Shown: piece by piece, positions 26,850 to 34,834 of the stretch | Position numbering within the stretch: the stretch's first letter is position 1 | Layout of the letters: each line of letters begins with the position of its first letter | Origin: Flagellimonas chongwuensis | Lineage (GTDB): Bacteria > Bacteroidota > Bacteroidia > Flavobacteriales > Flavobacteriaceae | DNA length: 64,000 nt | Direction of reading: 5' to 3' | Assembly (NCBI RefSeq): GCF_013376415.1 | Contig: NZ_WYET01000003.1 | Location: 1-64,000, forward strand | Made by a program: the position numbers and the translations under genes | Notes under the pieces: model-generated | Database searches by the model: none | Seen by the model: the letters and a program-made list of their open reading frames with translations, nothing else | Told to the model about the DNA's origin: nothing

Positions 26850-27950
26850 CTATTCCTCGGCCAGCGCATTCCATACCTTAACCTTGTCAGTAGCCGCTAT
26901 ACCTGACTTTACCTCTACAAAAATGCCATCACTGACCCCAAGTTCGATTGTTTTTCTTTCGAACTGCTGATTGGCAGTCTCTACCTCTACAAATGGTTTT
27001 TTGGTGTCATCATCAAACTGGACAAGCGCCTCCTTAACCGCCAGAACGCTATCGGCACGTGCCAAAATTATGGAGGCATTGGCACTGAGTCCCGCCCTGA
27101 TGAAAACGGTATCGCTTTTCTTCAACGTGCCCTTAATCTCAAATTGGATTGCTCCGTTTTCTTCCTTGCCCTTGGGGGCGATGTAATCCAGAACGGCATC
27201 AAAAACACGGTTTTCAATGGCACCAACGGTAATCTCCAATGGCAAATCCTCTTTAATCTTTCCAACTTCGGACTCATCCACCTTGCCCTCAAAAATCATT
27301 TTATCAACATCGGCAATGGCTGCTATGGTGGTTCCTTCGTTAAAGGTGTTGCTCTCGATTACTTGATTACCGACCTCCACAGGGACTTCCAGCACCATTC
27401 CACTGACAGTAGCACGTATCATGGTATTGGCCGAACTGCTCAATCCGCTGGTAGTTCCTGTTTTTACGATATCGTAGCGTTTGTTGGCCGCCGAATAGGC
27501 TTGCTTAGCTTGGTCATAGGCCACTTGCGCCCGCTCCAAGTCCGTTTTGGGAATCACACCCTTGCCGAATAGCGTTGATTGGCGTTCATAGTTCCTTTTT
27601 TGATCATCGAGATTTATCTTGGCCTCGTCAATTGTATTTTTTGCATCATTCAATGCGGACAAATTGGGCACTACCTTGATCTTGGCCAAAAGATCACCAG
27701 ATTTTACGTAATCTCCACCTTCCACATAAATCTCCTCAATCACTCCAGAGATATTGGGCTTGATCAACACCTCTTCCAAAGGAAGAATACTTCCGGTCGC
27801 AACGGCTTTTTTAACGATGGTCTGCTTGGAAGGTGTCTCCGTTTGATACACTACGGGGTCCTCAGCATTTTTTTGATACAAATAGTACATGGAGCCACCG
27901 AACACTATTACGATGAGCAACAAGATGACAATGGTTACCGATTTTTTCAT
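26850..27950 (-). CDS. MacA-like periplasmic adaptor subunit (first triplet)
   Basis: A 366-residue membrane-fusion protein paralogous to the one at 22401. It has one N-terminal helix (about 5-24), split lipoyl motifs (ATGSILPLEEVLIKPNISG and VSGMVLEVPVEVGNQ), a coiled-coil hairpin (about 90-155) and barrel domains ending DKVKVWNALAEE. It should bridge permeases and TolC. It follows the permease at 27984 by 33 bases and precedes the ATPase by 108 bases. The matching C-terminal K-x-WN segment and matching domain order with the second adaptor support descent by duplication. Confidence 0.94.
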   Translation of the reverse strand: MKKSVTIVILLLIVIVFGGSMYYLYQKNAEDPVVYQTETPSKQTIVKKAVATGSILPLEEVLIKPNISGVIEEIYVEGGDYVKSGDLLAKIKVVPNLSALNDAKNTIDEAKINLDDQKRNYERQSTLFGKGVIPKTDLERAQVAYDQAKQAYSAANKRYDIVKTGTTSGLSSSANTMIRATVSGMVLEVPVEVGNQVIESNTFNEGTTIAAIADVDKMIFEGKVDESEVGKIKEDLPLEITVGAIENRVFDAVLDYIAPKGKEENGAIQFEIKGTLKKSDTVFIRAGLSANASIILARADSVLAVKEALVQFDDDTKKPFVEVETANQQFERKTIELGVSDGIFVEVKSGIAATDKVKVWNALAEE

Positions 27951-27983
27951 TTTAATTGATGTTATTGATTGATTCTTTACCTA

Positions 27984-29240
27984 TTATTCTGTTCTAAGCG
28001 CTTCGATGGGTCTGACCCGTATGGCACTCTGTGCTGGAATGAAGCCTGCCAATAGCCCGGATACCATTAAAATGGTCAATGCGCCGGTGACCACTCCAAT
28101 ACTGACACTTGGACTCATAAACATATCCACAGGCCCAACGCTATCCAATAGGGAGTTGATTCCAAATATGACCAACGACCCAAAAATGATGCCTACCATT
28201 CCCGATATCAAAGTCAGGAAGATGGACTCCATCAAAATTTGTTTTTTTATGGACCATGGCTGCTCGCCCAACGCCCTTCGTATTCCGATTTCCTTGGTGC
28301 GCTCCTTCACCACAATGAGCATTATATTGCTCACCCCGATAATTCCAGAAAGCAACACCATAATGCCCACAATATAAGCGACTGCTTTTAGTGCCCCAAA
28401 AAGACTTTCTACACGATTATATTGTTCGTAAAGGTCAAAATAGCCAACTGCACGGGTATCTTCGGGATGTACCTTGTGGCGTTTTTTCATCACATCCACA
28501 ATTTTTTCCTTTAGTTGTGATATGGAACTGCCGTCGTTTGCGGTTATGGCCATCCAACCAACATTTTCTCCTCTGTTGAATGCCTGTGAAAATGAGGTAA
28601 ATGGTACAAATATTTCCTTTTGGCCTTCTTCGCCCCCACCACTATTGTTCTTTTTATAGGTACCGATCACCATAAAGTTCACTCCCTGTATTTTGATATA
28701 GGTTCCAAGCGCATCTTCTTCTTTATCGTACAAATCATTCTTTACCCCTAGACCAATTACGGCAACCTTTCGTTTTTCCCTAATGTCGTTATAGTTCAAA
28801 AAACGCCCCGAGGTCACGGCCATTGGATCTTGATTGATAATCTCCGGATAATCCCCATACACATTATAAGCTCCGGTCCTAATGCCCCGTACCACATTGT
28901 TGTTGCCGCCAAAACCTCCCAATTGGTTCCGTGGTGAAATAAAACGTAAGTTAGGCACATTGTCACGAAGTGCTTGCACATCACTTATTTTAAACTCAAA
29001 ACTCCGCCCTTTGGGTAGCCCCTCGTAACCTTTTGTGGTGGCACGTGTCCACATGAACATGGTGTTGGTGGCGATGTTTCCAAAATCTTGTTTGATGCCA
29101 TTTTCCAATCCCTTACCTGCCGCCAAGAGCACGATAAGAATAAAAATACCCCAACACACTCCAAAGGCCGTAAAGATGGTACGCCACACATTGGTAGTGA
29201 GCACCTCAATAATTTCCCGCCATCTATCTTTATTGAACAT
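27984..29240 (-). CDS. MacB-like ABC transporter permease (B-type, first triplet)
   Basis: A 418-residue permease with an N-terminal helix (about 20-44), periplasmic MacB core and three C-terminal helices, including the coupling motif KERTKEIGIRRALGEQPWSI. Its N-terminal pattern (NVWRTIFTAFGVCWGIFILIV) and periplasmic region (GDYPEIINQD, GRFLNYNDI) resemble the B-type permease at 23559 (GDYPEIDDIT, GRFLNQTDI). It lies 11 bases downstream of the A-type permease at 29252. It lacks an ATPase domain. Confidence 0.94.
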   Translation of the reverse strand: MFNKDRWREIIEVLTTNVWRTIFTAFGVCWGIFILIVLLAAGKGLENGIKQDFGNIATNTMFMWTRATTKGYEGLPKGRSFEFKISDVQALRDNVPNLRFISPRNQLGGFGGNNNVVRGIRTGAYNVYGDYPEIINQDPMAVTSGRFLNYNDIREKRKVAVIGLGVKNDLYDKEEDALGTYIKIQGVNFMVIGTYKKNNSGGGEEGQKEIFVPFTSFSQAFNRGENVGWMAITANDGSSISQLKEKIVDVMKKRHKVHPEDTRAVGYFDLYEQYNRVESLFGALKAVAYIVGIMVLLSGIIGVSNIMLIVVKERTKEIGIRRALGEQPWSIKKQILMESIFLTLISGMVGIIFGSLVIFGINSLLDSVGPVDMFMSPSVSIGVVTGALTILMVSGLLAGFIPAQSAIRVRPIEALRTE

Positions 29241-29251
29241 ATCAGCTTTGC

Positions 29252-30496
29252 TTATTCGTCCCTCAAGGATTCGATTACCTTAACTTTTGCCGCTCGGTAA
29301 GCGGGCACAAAACCTGCAAGGGTCCCTGCCACTATCAAAACGATTACCGTGGAAAAGGCCACATTAAAGTTGACCGAAGGATTCATAATGTAATCCACTT
29401 CTATATTGGGCCCGACAAGTTCCAACAATGCCATACTAAAAATAAGGCCACCAAAACCAGAGATAGCCGTAACAAATATGGCTTCGTGCAATATCATCCC
29501 AATAATGGACCATGGTTTGGCGCCCAAAGCCTTTCGGATTCCGATTTCACGAGTGCGTTCTTTTACCACGATCATCATAATATTGCTTACGCCCACTACT
29601 CCTGCGATGATGGTACAGACCCCAACGAACCAAAAGAAAAGTTTTATGTTGTTGGTAAGGCCATAATACCTCTTGGCTTCTTCCATGGCGCTCCACACCT
29701 CAATGGCCCCAGTATCGTCAGGAGCTATGGTATGTGTTTGTTGTAAATATTGGCGTAGCCCGTTTTTAAAATCGATGGACTGTGCTACGGCTTCGTCAAA
29801 ATTCTCGACAGGAGGCAGGGTGAAGGACATATTATTGAGCCTATTCCCGCCATTAAAGGTGCGTTGTGCTGTGGTTATGGGTATATAAATTCGTTCTTCC
29901 TCCCGCTCTTCCATTTCTTTGAAGACCCCTATTACTTTGAAAGGAATGCCCGAAATGTCTATGAATTCTCCAATGGGTGTTTCCACCTCACCAAAGACAT
30001 CCTTTTTTATTTTGTTCCCAATGATGGCGACTTTTCCATTGGAAACTTCGTCTTGATAGTTGATGAACCTACCCTCTACCATATTGGCATTTTCAATAAA
30101 TTGAAAATCGGATGCTACACCCTGTACGCCGTAAATGAGCGCCTCCTTTCCATAATTGACATTGACGCCACGAACAAATATCCTGGCCGAACCACGTTCA
30201 ATGTCCTCTTTGAACATAGCACTTGCCCTATCAAAATTTTCATTTACAAGCTGAATAGGTCTTCCCGGGTTAAGTCCCTTATATTCTTTTGAAGTAACTC
30301 CCGGCCACACCCAAACACTTGTGGACGCATCTTGCTTGAACTCGTTTTCGATACCGTTGCGCATACCTTGCCCAAAGCCCAATAAAATGACCAAAATAAA
30401 GATGCCTGAGGCCACGGAGAGCCCTGTTAAAAAAGTCCGGAGTTTGTTCTTTCTTATGGTGTCAAATATTTCTTGCCACCGTTCCAGGTCGAACAT
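29252..30496 (-). CDS. MacB-like ABC transporter permease (A-type, first triplet)
   Basis: A 414-residue permease and the probable first gene of the exporter operon. It has an N-terminal helix (about 22-45), periplasmic MacB core and three C-terminal helices with the coupling motif KERTREIGIRKALGAKPWSI. It is the counterpart of the permease at 24818 (shared WQEIF-x-T-x-x-KNKLRTFLTG type start and the TSKEYKGLNPGRPIQL/TSKAYGGFEAGRRIQL segment). A 107-base gap separates it from the small CxxC protein upstream; no convincing -33/-7 pair was found there. Confidence 0.94.
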   Translation of the reverse strand: MFDLERWQEIFDTIRKNKLRTFLTGLSVASGIFILVILLGFGQGMRNGIENEFKQDASTSVWVWPGVTSKEYKGLNPGRPIQLVNENFDRASAMFKEDIERGSARIFVRGVNVNYGKEALIYGVQGVASDFQFIENANMVEGRFINYQDEVSNGKVAIIGNKIKKDVFGEVETPIGEFIDISGIPFKVIGVFKEMEEREEERIYIPITTAQRTFNGGNRLNNMSFTLPPVENFDEAVAQSIDFKNGLRQYLQQTHTIAPDDTGAIEVWSAMEEAKRYYGLTNNIKLFFWFVGVCTIIAGVVGVSNIMMIVVKERTREIGIRKALGAKPWSIIGMILHEAIFVTAISGFGGLIFSMALLELVGPNIEVDYIMNPSVNFNVAFSTVIVLIVAGTLAGFVPAYRAAKVKVIESLRDE

Positions 30497-30603
30497 AGGT
30501 TAGCGATTTTGATTGATGAAATACGCAAAAGCGCACACCAATTAGACTATCAAAATCTTAAATTGTTACAGTTTGAGTTAAAAATCCTTATTGAAAGAAT
30601 GTT

Positions 30604-30816
30604 TTAACCTCTCATCTTGCGATAAATAAAGTAGAAAAGACCAGCAACCAAGACATAAGGAACGGCCATTAGGTACACAATTCCATTATTAATCGCTTCG
30701 GCAGTTTTTCCATCAGACTCACTCTCTACAACTGCTCGGCACATGGCACATTGGGCCTCCGACAGGGTCGGGACCATAAAAGCTATCAGCAGTATGATAA
30801 GAAATCTTGTCTTCAT
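30604..30816 (-). CDS. Small exported CxxC membrane protein next to oxidase assembly genes
   Basis: A 70-residue protein. A signal peptide (1-21, PTLSEA) is followed at once by Gln-Cys-Ala-Met-Cys (Cys23, Cys26), a short polar region and one transmembrane helix (about 45-65; GIVYLMAVPYVLVAGLFYFIY) ending in a basic tail. The CxxC has no following His, so it is not a c-type heme site; a copper or redox role is plausible. It lies six bases downstream of the DUF420 gene in a cluster with two SCO-type genes, pointing to cytochrome oxidase maturation. I do not recognise an experimentally characterised homologue. Confidence 0.8.
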   Translation of the reverse strand: MKTRFLIILLIAFMVPTLSEAQCAMCRAVVESESDGKTAEAINNGIVYLMAVPYVLVAGLFYFIYRKMRG

Positions 30817-30822
30817 GTTTGA

Positions 30823-31359
30823 TTAGTATTGATAATATGGAGAAATCATTACGTAGACCAAAACACCCGTAACGGCTACGTACAACCAAATCGGAAAGGT
30901 GTATTTGGCCCACTGTCGATGACTTTCAAAATCGTCAAGGTACACTTTGGAATAGGTAATCAGTACCAATGGTATTACGGATATGGACAACACGATATGT
31001 GTCATCAAAATAAAGTAATAAATAAATTTAATGGGCCCTTCTCCTCCAAAAACCGTTGTTTCGGAAGTCATGTGATAGGCTACATACATCACCAAGAACA
31101 AGGCAGAAAGCACAATATTGGTCAACATCAACCTTCTATGAATCAATTGACGTCCATTCTTGATGGCGATAATGGCAGCAATCAATAGAATAGCTGTAAG
31201 ACCGTTTATGCCCGCATAAATCGGGGGGAGAAACGACAATGGTTTTGCATTCGGAATTTTATAACCAAACAAAAGTGCCACCACTAAAGGTATAGCAATG
31301 GAAATTACGGTAATCAACCTATTGTACCGCTTTTCCTTAAGAGTAATTTCCTCGGTCAT
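30823..31359 (-). CDS. DUF420 family membrane protein (CtaM-like oxidase assembly factor)
   Basis: A 178-residue inner-membrane protein with about five helices. Four histidines sit at positions typical of DUF420: His74 (LIHRRLM), His96 (AYHMTSE), His121 (MTHIVLS) and His147 (ESHRQWAKYTFP). The Staphylococcus aureus member, CtaM, is needed to form an active aa3-type oxidase. Context agrees: it overlaps the SCO gene by four bases and is six bases upstream of the small CxxC gene. The histidines suggest heme or copper handling, which is inference. Confidence 0.88.
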   Translation of the reverse strand: MTEEITLKEKRYNRLITVISIAIPLVVALLFGYKIPNAKPLSFLPPIYAGINGLTAILLIAAIIAIKNGRQLIHRRLMLTNIVLSALFLVMYVAYHMTSETTVFGGEGPIKFIYYFILMTHIVLSISVIPLVLITYSKVYLDDFESHRQWAKYTFPIWLYVAVTGVLVYVMISPYYQY

Positions 31360-32099
31360 TCTGCCAATAATTTTTTAATGTCCTCTTTTAATATGGTAAT
31401 CTGTTGGGATTCCCCTTCTGAATTTACTTTTTGTTCCTCGGTAATTGTTCCTCGATAATAGATCAACGGGTTACCGAATTCATCTTCACGGGAACGAATA
31501 TACCCATTTTTGTCTACCAATGCGAACATACCGGAATGCTCGAATCCTCCTGGCGCATTTTGGTCTTCGTTGGCAAAAATGTAAAATCCTTGCCTTGCCA
31601 ATTCATATATTTTCTCTTGATCGCCTGTCATCAAATGCCAATCCTTATCCGTGATACCATATTTTTCGGCATAGGCTGTTAGCACAGTCGGCGTATCATA
31701 TCGTGGGTTGATTGTAAAGGATGCCACTCCAAAATCTTCATCTTCTTCGAAAGTATCCTGCAATTCCACCAGGTTTTTTGTCATTATAGGACAAATAGTG
31801 GGACAAGTGGTAAAGAAGAACTCCACTACATATACTTTGCCCAAATAGTCCTTGTTGGTCACCAAGGTACTATCTTGATTATAAAACTCGAAGTCTGGCA
31901 CGCGGCGCTTTTCACCTTGGTTGACCACAAAACCTACCTCTATTTCTTTGGAGCCATTGCTCATCCGGTCGTTTTCTACGACCGTGCCCCCTTTTATGCG
32001 TTTGGTGATTTCATACACAGCAAAAATCCCAAAAATCAATATGATTGCTGAGACCCAGATATAGGTATGCTTTCGTTTGTTATTTGCTCCTGTCGGCAT
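31356..32099 (-). CDS. SCO family copper chaperone for cytochrome oxidase
   Basis: A 247-residue membrane-anchored thioredoxin-fold protein. One N-terminal helix (about 12-30) is followed by the periplasmic domain. The copper site is complete: Cys99 and Cys103 in TTCPTICPIM and His188 in GFEHSG. SCO proteins deliver copper to, or reduce, the CuA site of oxidase subunit II (coxB at 58636). Its start overlaps the end of the upstream SCO-like gene by 20 bases and its end overlaps the DUF420 start by four, so the genes are tightly coupled. Confidence 0.95.
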   Translation of the reverse strand: MPTGANNKRKHTYIWVSAIILIFGIFAVYEITKRIKGGTVVENDRMSNGSKEIEVGFVVNQGEKRRVPDFEFYNQDSTLVTNKDYLGKVYVVEFFFTTCPTICPIMTKNLVELQDTFEEDEDFGVASFTINPRYDTPTVLTAYAEKYGITDKDWHLMTGDQEKIYELARQGFYIFANEDQNAPGGFEHSGMFALVDKNGYIRSREDEFGNPLIYYRGTITEEQKVNSEGESQQITILKEDIKKLLAE

Positions 32100-32712
32100 T
32101 GTTCTTTTTTAAAGCTAAACGGTATTCGGCCAAGATTATCTTGATATCGTCCACCATTTTATTGTTCAATTCTGCTACTGAAGAAGTATCGAATCCATAC
32201 TTGGTTCCTTCATCCTCATCATCGGTTCGTCCGCGAAGTTTTAAATCCTTGTCAACTATAAATACATTGGGCGTGGAATAACTATCGTCCAAATCAATAT
32301 TGGTCTCCAATGATTCAAAAATTGTTTCGATTTCATCTGGGTTGCCAAATGCAAAGTGCCATTTATCTATGTCGGAAAGTTTTCCCAATTCACTCTTCAA
32401 ATCTTCGACCTTGCCCATTTGGTCTTCCGTCACCAACATCACCATCTGAAAATCGTTGAACTCCCCAAATCTTTTATAGATTTTTTGGTTCAAATTGAAC
32501 GCATTCCCTTGTTTGGACGCTACATCATTGCCCAAAAAACCCAATATGGTAATCTTATCCTTTAGTTGGACGTTGGGGTCTATCCGAGCTACATCTTCCA
32601 CGTTTTCCGTGAGAATGGGGAGGCGTCCGAAATTGTTCACTCCCGATGCGAAAAATAAATACACGACCACAGGGAGTATAAAAAGAACGGCTAATACAAT
32701 TTTCTTCTTCAT
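32080..32712 (-). CDS. SCO-like membrane-anchored thioredoxin-fold protein lacking cysteines
   Basis: A 210-residue protein with an N-terminal helix (about 4-22) and a periplasmic domain that follows the SCO/thioredoxin pattern: ITILGFLGNDVASKQGNAFN where SCO has its CxxxC strand and helix, MVMLVTED, WHFAFGN, and STPNVFIVDKDLKLRGR. There is no cysteine anywhere in the protein, so it cannot bind copper like SCO or act as a disulfide oxidoreductase. It is the first gene of the assembly operon, overlapping the true SCO gene by 20 bases. A partner or scaffold role for SCO is possible. The family link rests on pattern and context. Confidence 0.7.
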   Translation of the reverse strand: MKKKIVLAVLFILPVVVYLFFASGVNNFGRLPILTENVEDVARIDPNVQLKDKITILGFLGNDVASKQGNAFNLNQKIYKRFGEFNDFQMVMLVTEDQMGKVEDLKSELGKLSDIDKWHFAFGNPDEIETIFESLETNIDLDDSYSTPNVFIVDKDLKLRGRTDDEDEGTKYGFDTSSVAELNNKMVDDIKIILAEYRLALKKNNADRSK

Positions 32713-32728
32713 AGTGTTTATAACCGTA

Positions 32729-32736
32729 CAAAAATA
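32729..32736 (-). promoter_or_regulatory. Candidate -7 box for the SCO operon
   Basis: TATTTTTG on the minus strand matches TAnnTTTG and lies 17 bases before the SCO-like start. It overlaps the T run of the preceding terminator; no clear TTG at -33 was found. Confidence 0.35.
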
Positions 32737-32766
32737 AAAAAAGACGGTTGGAAAACCGTCTTTTAA
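32734..32766 (-). terminator. Intrinsic terminator after oxidase subunit IV
   Basis: On the minus strand AAAAGACGGTT and AACCGTCTTTT pair around a TTCC loop and are followed by a T-rich run. It lies about 20 bases after the subunit IV stop and splits the ctaB-cox operon from the SCO operon. Confidence 0.88.
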
Positions 32767-32784
32767 ATCTGTTAAATGCTTTTC

Positions 32785-33168
32785 TTAGAAGTTCCAAGTA
32801 ATGAATCCATCACTGTACACATTATAAATGTAGTCGGCTTCAAAAAGCAAGATGAATATCAAATAACATACTAGGAAAATCGGGGTCCATACGATTACCC
32901 TTCGCAATGGAGTCTTCTCGTCCCTTAAGTGCATAAAGTCCCATGCTATATAATAGGCCTTAACCAAGGTAAGGATGATGAATATCCAGTTTAACAACTT
33001 CATGCCCAAAAAGTAACTGTGGGTCAAGAACCGTGGCTTTATGATACCCAATGCAACTTCTACTGTTGTTACTATCGAAAGGAAAATAAGTACTCCCCAA
33101 ATTTTTTGGGTGTTGGACTTAAATTTTAAAAGTCCTCTGAAAATCTCGAGTTTATGATCGTGTGCCAT
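32785..33168 (-). CDS. Cytochrome c oxidase subunit IV-like protein
   Basis: A 127-residue inner-membrane protein with three hydrophobic helices (about 25-42, 55-75, 95-112), of the prokaryotic oxidase subunit IV (CoxD/CyoD-like) family. Such subunits stabilise the subunit I/III core but carry no cofactor. Segments such as LNWIFIILTLVKAYYIAWDF, then MHLRDEK, are typical of the Bacteroidota form. It lies 15 bases after the larger subunit III gene and is followed by a terminator, so it closes the operon. Confidence 0.9.
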   Translation of the reverse strand: MAHDHKLEIFRGLLKFKSNTQKIWGVLIFLSIVTTVEVALGIIKPRFLTHSYFLGMKLLNWIFIILTLVKAYYIAWDFMHLRDEKTPLRRVIVWTPIFLVCYLIFILLFEADYIYNVYSDGFITWNF

Positions 33169-33183
33169 TTGTAATCTATGTTT

Positions 33184-34158
33184 TTATACCAAGTAAAAGA
33201 ATGTAAATACGAATACCCATACCAAATCCACAAAGTGCCAGTATAGTCCAACTTTTTCTACCATTTCGTAATGGCCTCTACGCTGATAGGTTCCCAAGAT
33301 CACATTAAAGAAAATGATGATATTGATTACTACCCCGGAGAATACGTGGAATCCGTGGAATCCAGTAATGAAGAAAAAGAAATCGGCGAACAACCTATGT
33401 CCGTATTCGTTGTGTACAAGGTTTGCTCCTTCTACCACTTGATTGGCCTCCAATATTTTTGAAAGTGATTCTTTTCTATCCAAAAGGGTCTTTTCACCCT
33501 CTTCATTAAGTTGTTCTGTACGAATAAGGATATTCGGTGTTGCTTTAAAACCCTCTACTACTTCGTTTAACGAATAAGAGGTCTGATAACCTTCTCCTTG
33601 GAACCAAATACCTTTGCTTGCCACATGCTTCTCTCTTTCCTCTGGCAATGTCTTGGCAAAGTCTGCCAAGGCAGCTCTTTCACCGGTTTCGGCATCTACG
33701 AACTGAAGGATTCTACCTGAGTTGGTTTCTACAGCTCCATAATCTCCTTTGATGAATGTTGCCCATTCCCATGCCTGTGAACCAACGAAGATGGCACCAC
33801 CAATGATGGTAAGGAACATATATAGGATAACGCTTTTTTGCTTCATTTTATGACCTGCATCTACTGCGAGTACCATGGTCACAGAGGACATAATCAAAAT
33901 AAAGGTCATGAAAGCTACATAATACATAGGATAGTTCCCATGGAAGAACGGCACGTGGGTAAATACCTCATCGGCAATTGGCCATAGCTCTATAAACTTA
34001 AATCTTGAGAAACCATAGGCTACCAAGAACCCAGAAAAGGTCAAGGCATCCGACATGATAAAAAACCACATCATCATTTTTCCATAGCTAGCGCCAAGGG
34101 GCTTATTCCCGCCTCCCCAAACGCTGTCTTCTGTACCGGTACTTACCGTTGCATCCAT
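33184..34158 (-). CDS. Heme-copper oxidase subunit III with large soluble insertion
   Basis: A 324-residue subunit III. The helical core is split: helices at about 25-50, 75-100 and 108-130, then about 120 hydrophilic residues (about 135-255), then two C-terminal helices (about 256-285 and 300-324). Core signatures are present: MMMWFFIMSDALTFSGFLVA and GFHGFHVFSG with LYWHFVDLVWVFVF. A typical bacterial subunit III is 190-270 residues, and the extra soluble segment is absent from the neighbouring 193-residue copy. It has no redox cofactor and is thought to support proton uptake and stability of subunit I. The gap to the next subunit III gene is 92 bases and contains a possible promoter. Confidence 0.93.
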   Translation of the reverse strand: MDATVSTGTEDSVWGGGNKPLGASYGKMMMWFFIMSDALTFSGFLVAYGFSRFKFIELWPIADEVFTHVPFFHGNYPMYYVAFMTFILIMSSVTMVLAVDAGHKMKQKSVILYMFLTIIGGAIFVGSQAWEWATFIKGDYGAVETNSGRILQFVDAETGERAALADFAKTLPEEREKHVASKGIWFQGEGYQTSYSLNEVVEGFKATPNILIRTEQLNEEGEKTLLDRKESLSKILEANQVVEGANLVHNEYGHRLFADFFFFITGFHGFHVFSGVVINIIIFFNVILGTYQRRGHYEMVEKVGLYWHFVDLVWVFVFTFFYLV

Positions 34159-34186
34159 ATAAAAGGTCGTTTTATTAAAACTTTCA

Positions 34187-34222
34187 CAAATTTACATTTT
34201 TTGATGTATTGTAAAAGACAAA
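34187..34222 (-). promoter_or_regulatory. Possible internal promoter before the larger subunit III gene
   Basis: TAAATTTG (minus, 34187-34194) is a full -7 match, with TTTG at 34219-34222. The spacer is 24 bases, one longer than the usual 17-23 range. It would give a leader of about 22 bases. Confidence 0.45.
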
Positions 34223-34250
34223 CTTGATTGAAAACTGCGCCAATCTTGTT

Positions 34251-34832
34251 TTATTTCACGAAATACATAAATAGAATTAGATATACCCAAATAAAATCCA
34301 AAAAATGCCAAAATGTGGCACCCAACTCCATTCCCAACATATTATCGGGGGTATACTTATGTCTTATTTGCTGTACAATAACCACTAAAAGTGAAATCAA
34401 TCCTGCCACTACGTGGGCAATATGTACGGCAGCTATCAAAAATACGTAGGACATTTTTATATTACTGGTGGGACCGGTAAAATAATACCCGTTCTCCAGC
34501 ATCTGTGAAAACCCCACAAATTGTAATGATATAAATGTGATTCCCAGTGCCAAAGTGATGAGCAAACATATAGTACCCGCCTTTTGATTATTGTTGCTTA
34601 CAGATTTTCTTGCGATAAAATAGGTAATACTGCTCAGGATAATCATGGCCGTGCTGACAAAGAATGCACTTGGAAGTTCCAAATCGCTCACCCAATCCTC
34701 TCTTTTACTACTAACGATATAGGCACTTGTCCAGCCAGCAAATCCCATGATCAAACTCACAATACCGAACCAGAGCATCATTTTTTTTGCCCTTTTATTC
34801 TTTTCCTCCGCTGTTCCTTGGGTTAAATCCAT
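34251..34832 (-). CDS. Heme-copper oxidase subunit III (compact)
   Basis: A 193-residue five-helix subunit III. It contains KKMMLWFGIVSLIMGFAGWT, SSITYFIARKS, the VGFSQMLENGYYFTGPTSN loop, AVHIAHVVAGLISL and TFWHFLDFIWVYLILFMYFVK, matching the canonical pattern. It lies two bases after heme O synthase (ctaB) and 92 bases before the longer subunit III gene. Two tandem subunit III genes are usual in Flavobacteriia; whether both enter the same oxidase cannot be told from sequence. Confidence 0.94.
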   Translation of the reverse strand: MDLTQGTAEEKNKRAKKMMLWFGIVSLIMGFAGWTSAYIVSSKREDWVSDLELPSAFFVSTAMIILSSITYFIARKSVSNNNQKAGTICLLITLALGITFISLQFVGFSQMLENGYYFTGPTSNIKMSYVFLIAAVHIAHVVAGLISLLVVIVQQIRHKYTPDNMLGMELGATFWHFLDFIWVYLILFMYFVK

Positions 34833-34834
34833 TC

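Noticed and set aside
26828..26855. Short palindrome GTGCA-TTT-TGCAC-like sequence before the exporter ATPase, as a terminator or operator
   Set aside because: Five-pair stem with no T run right after it, single copy; too weak.
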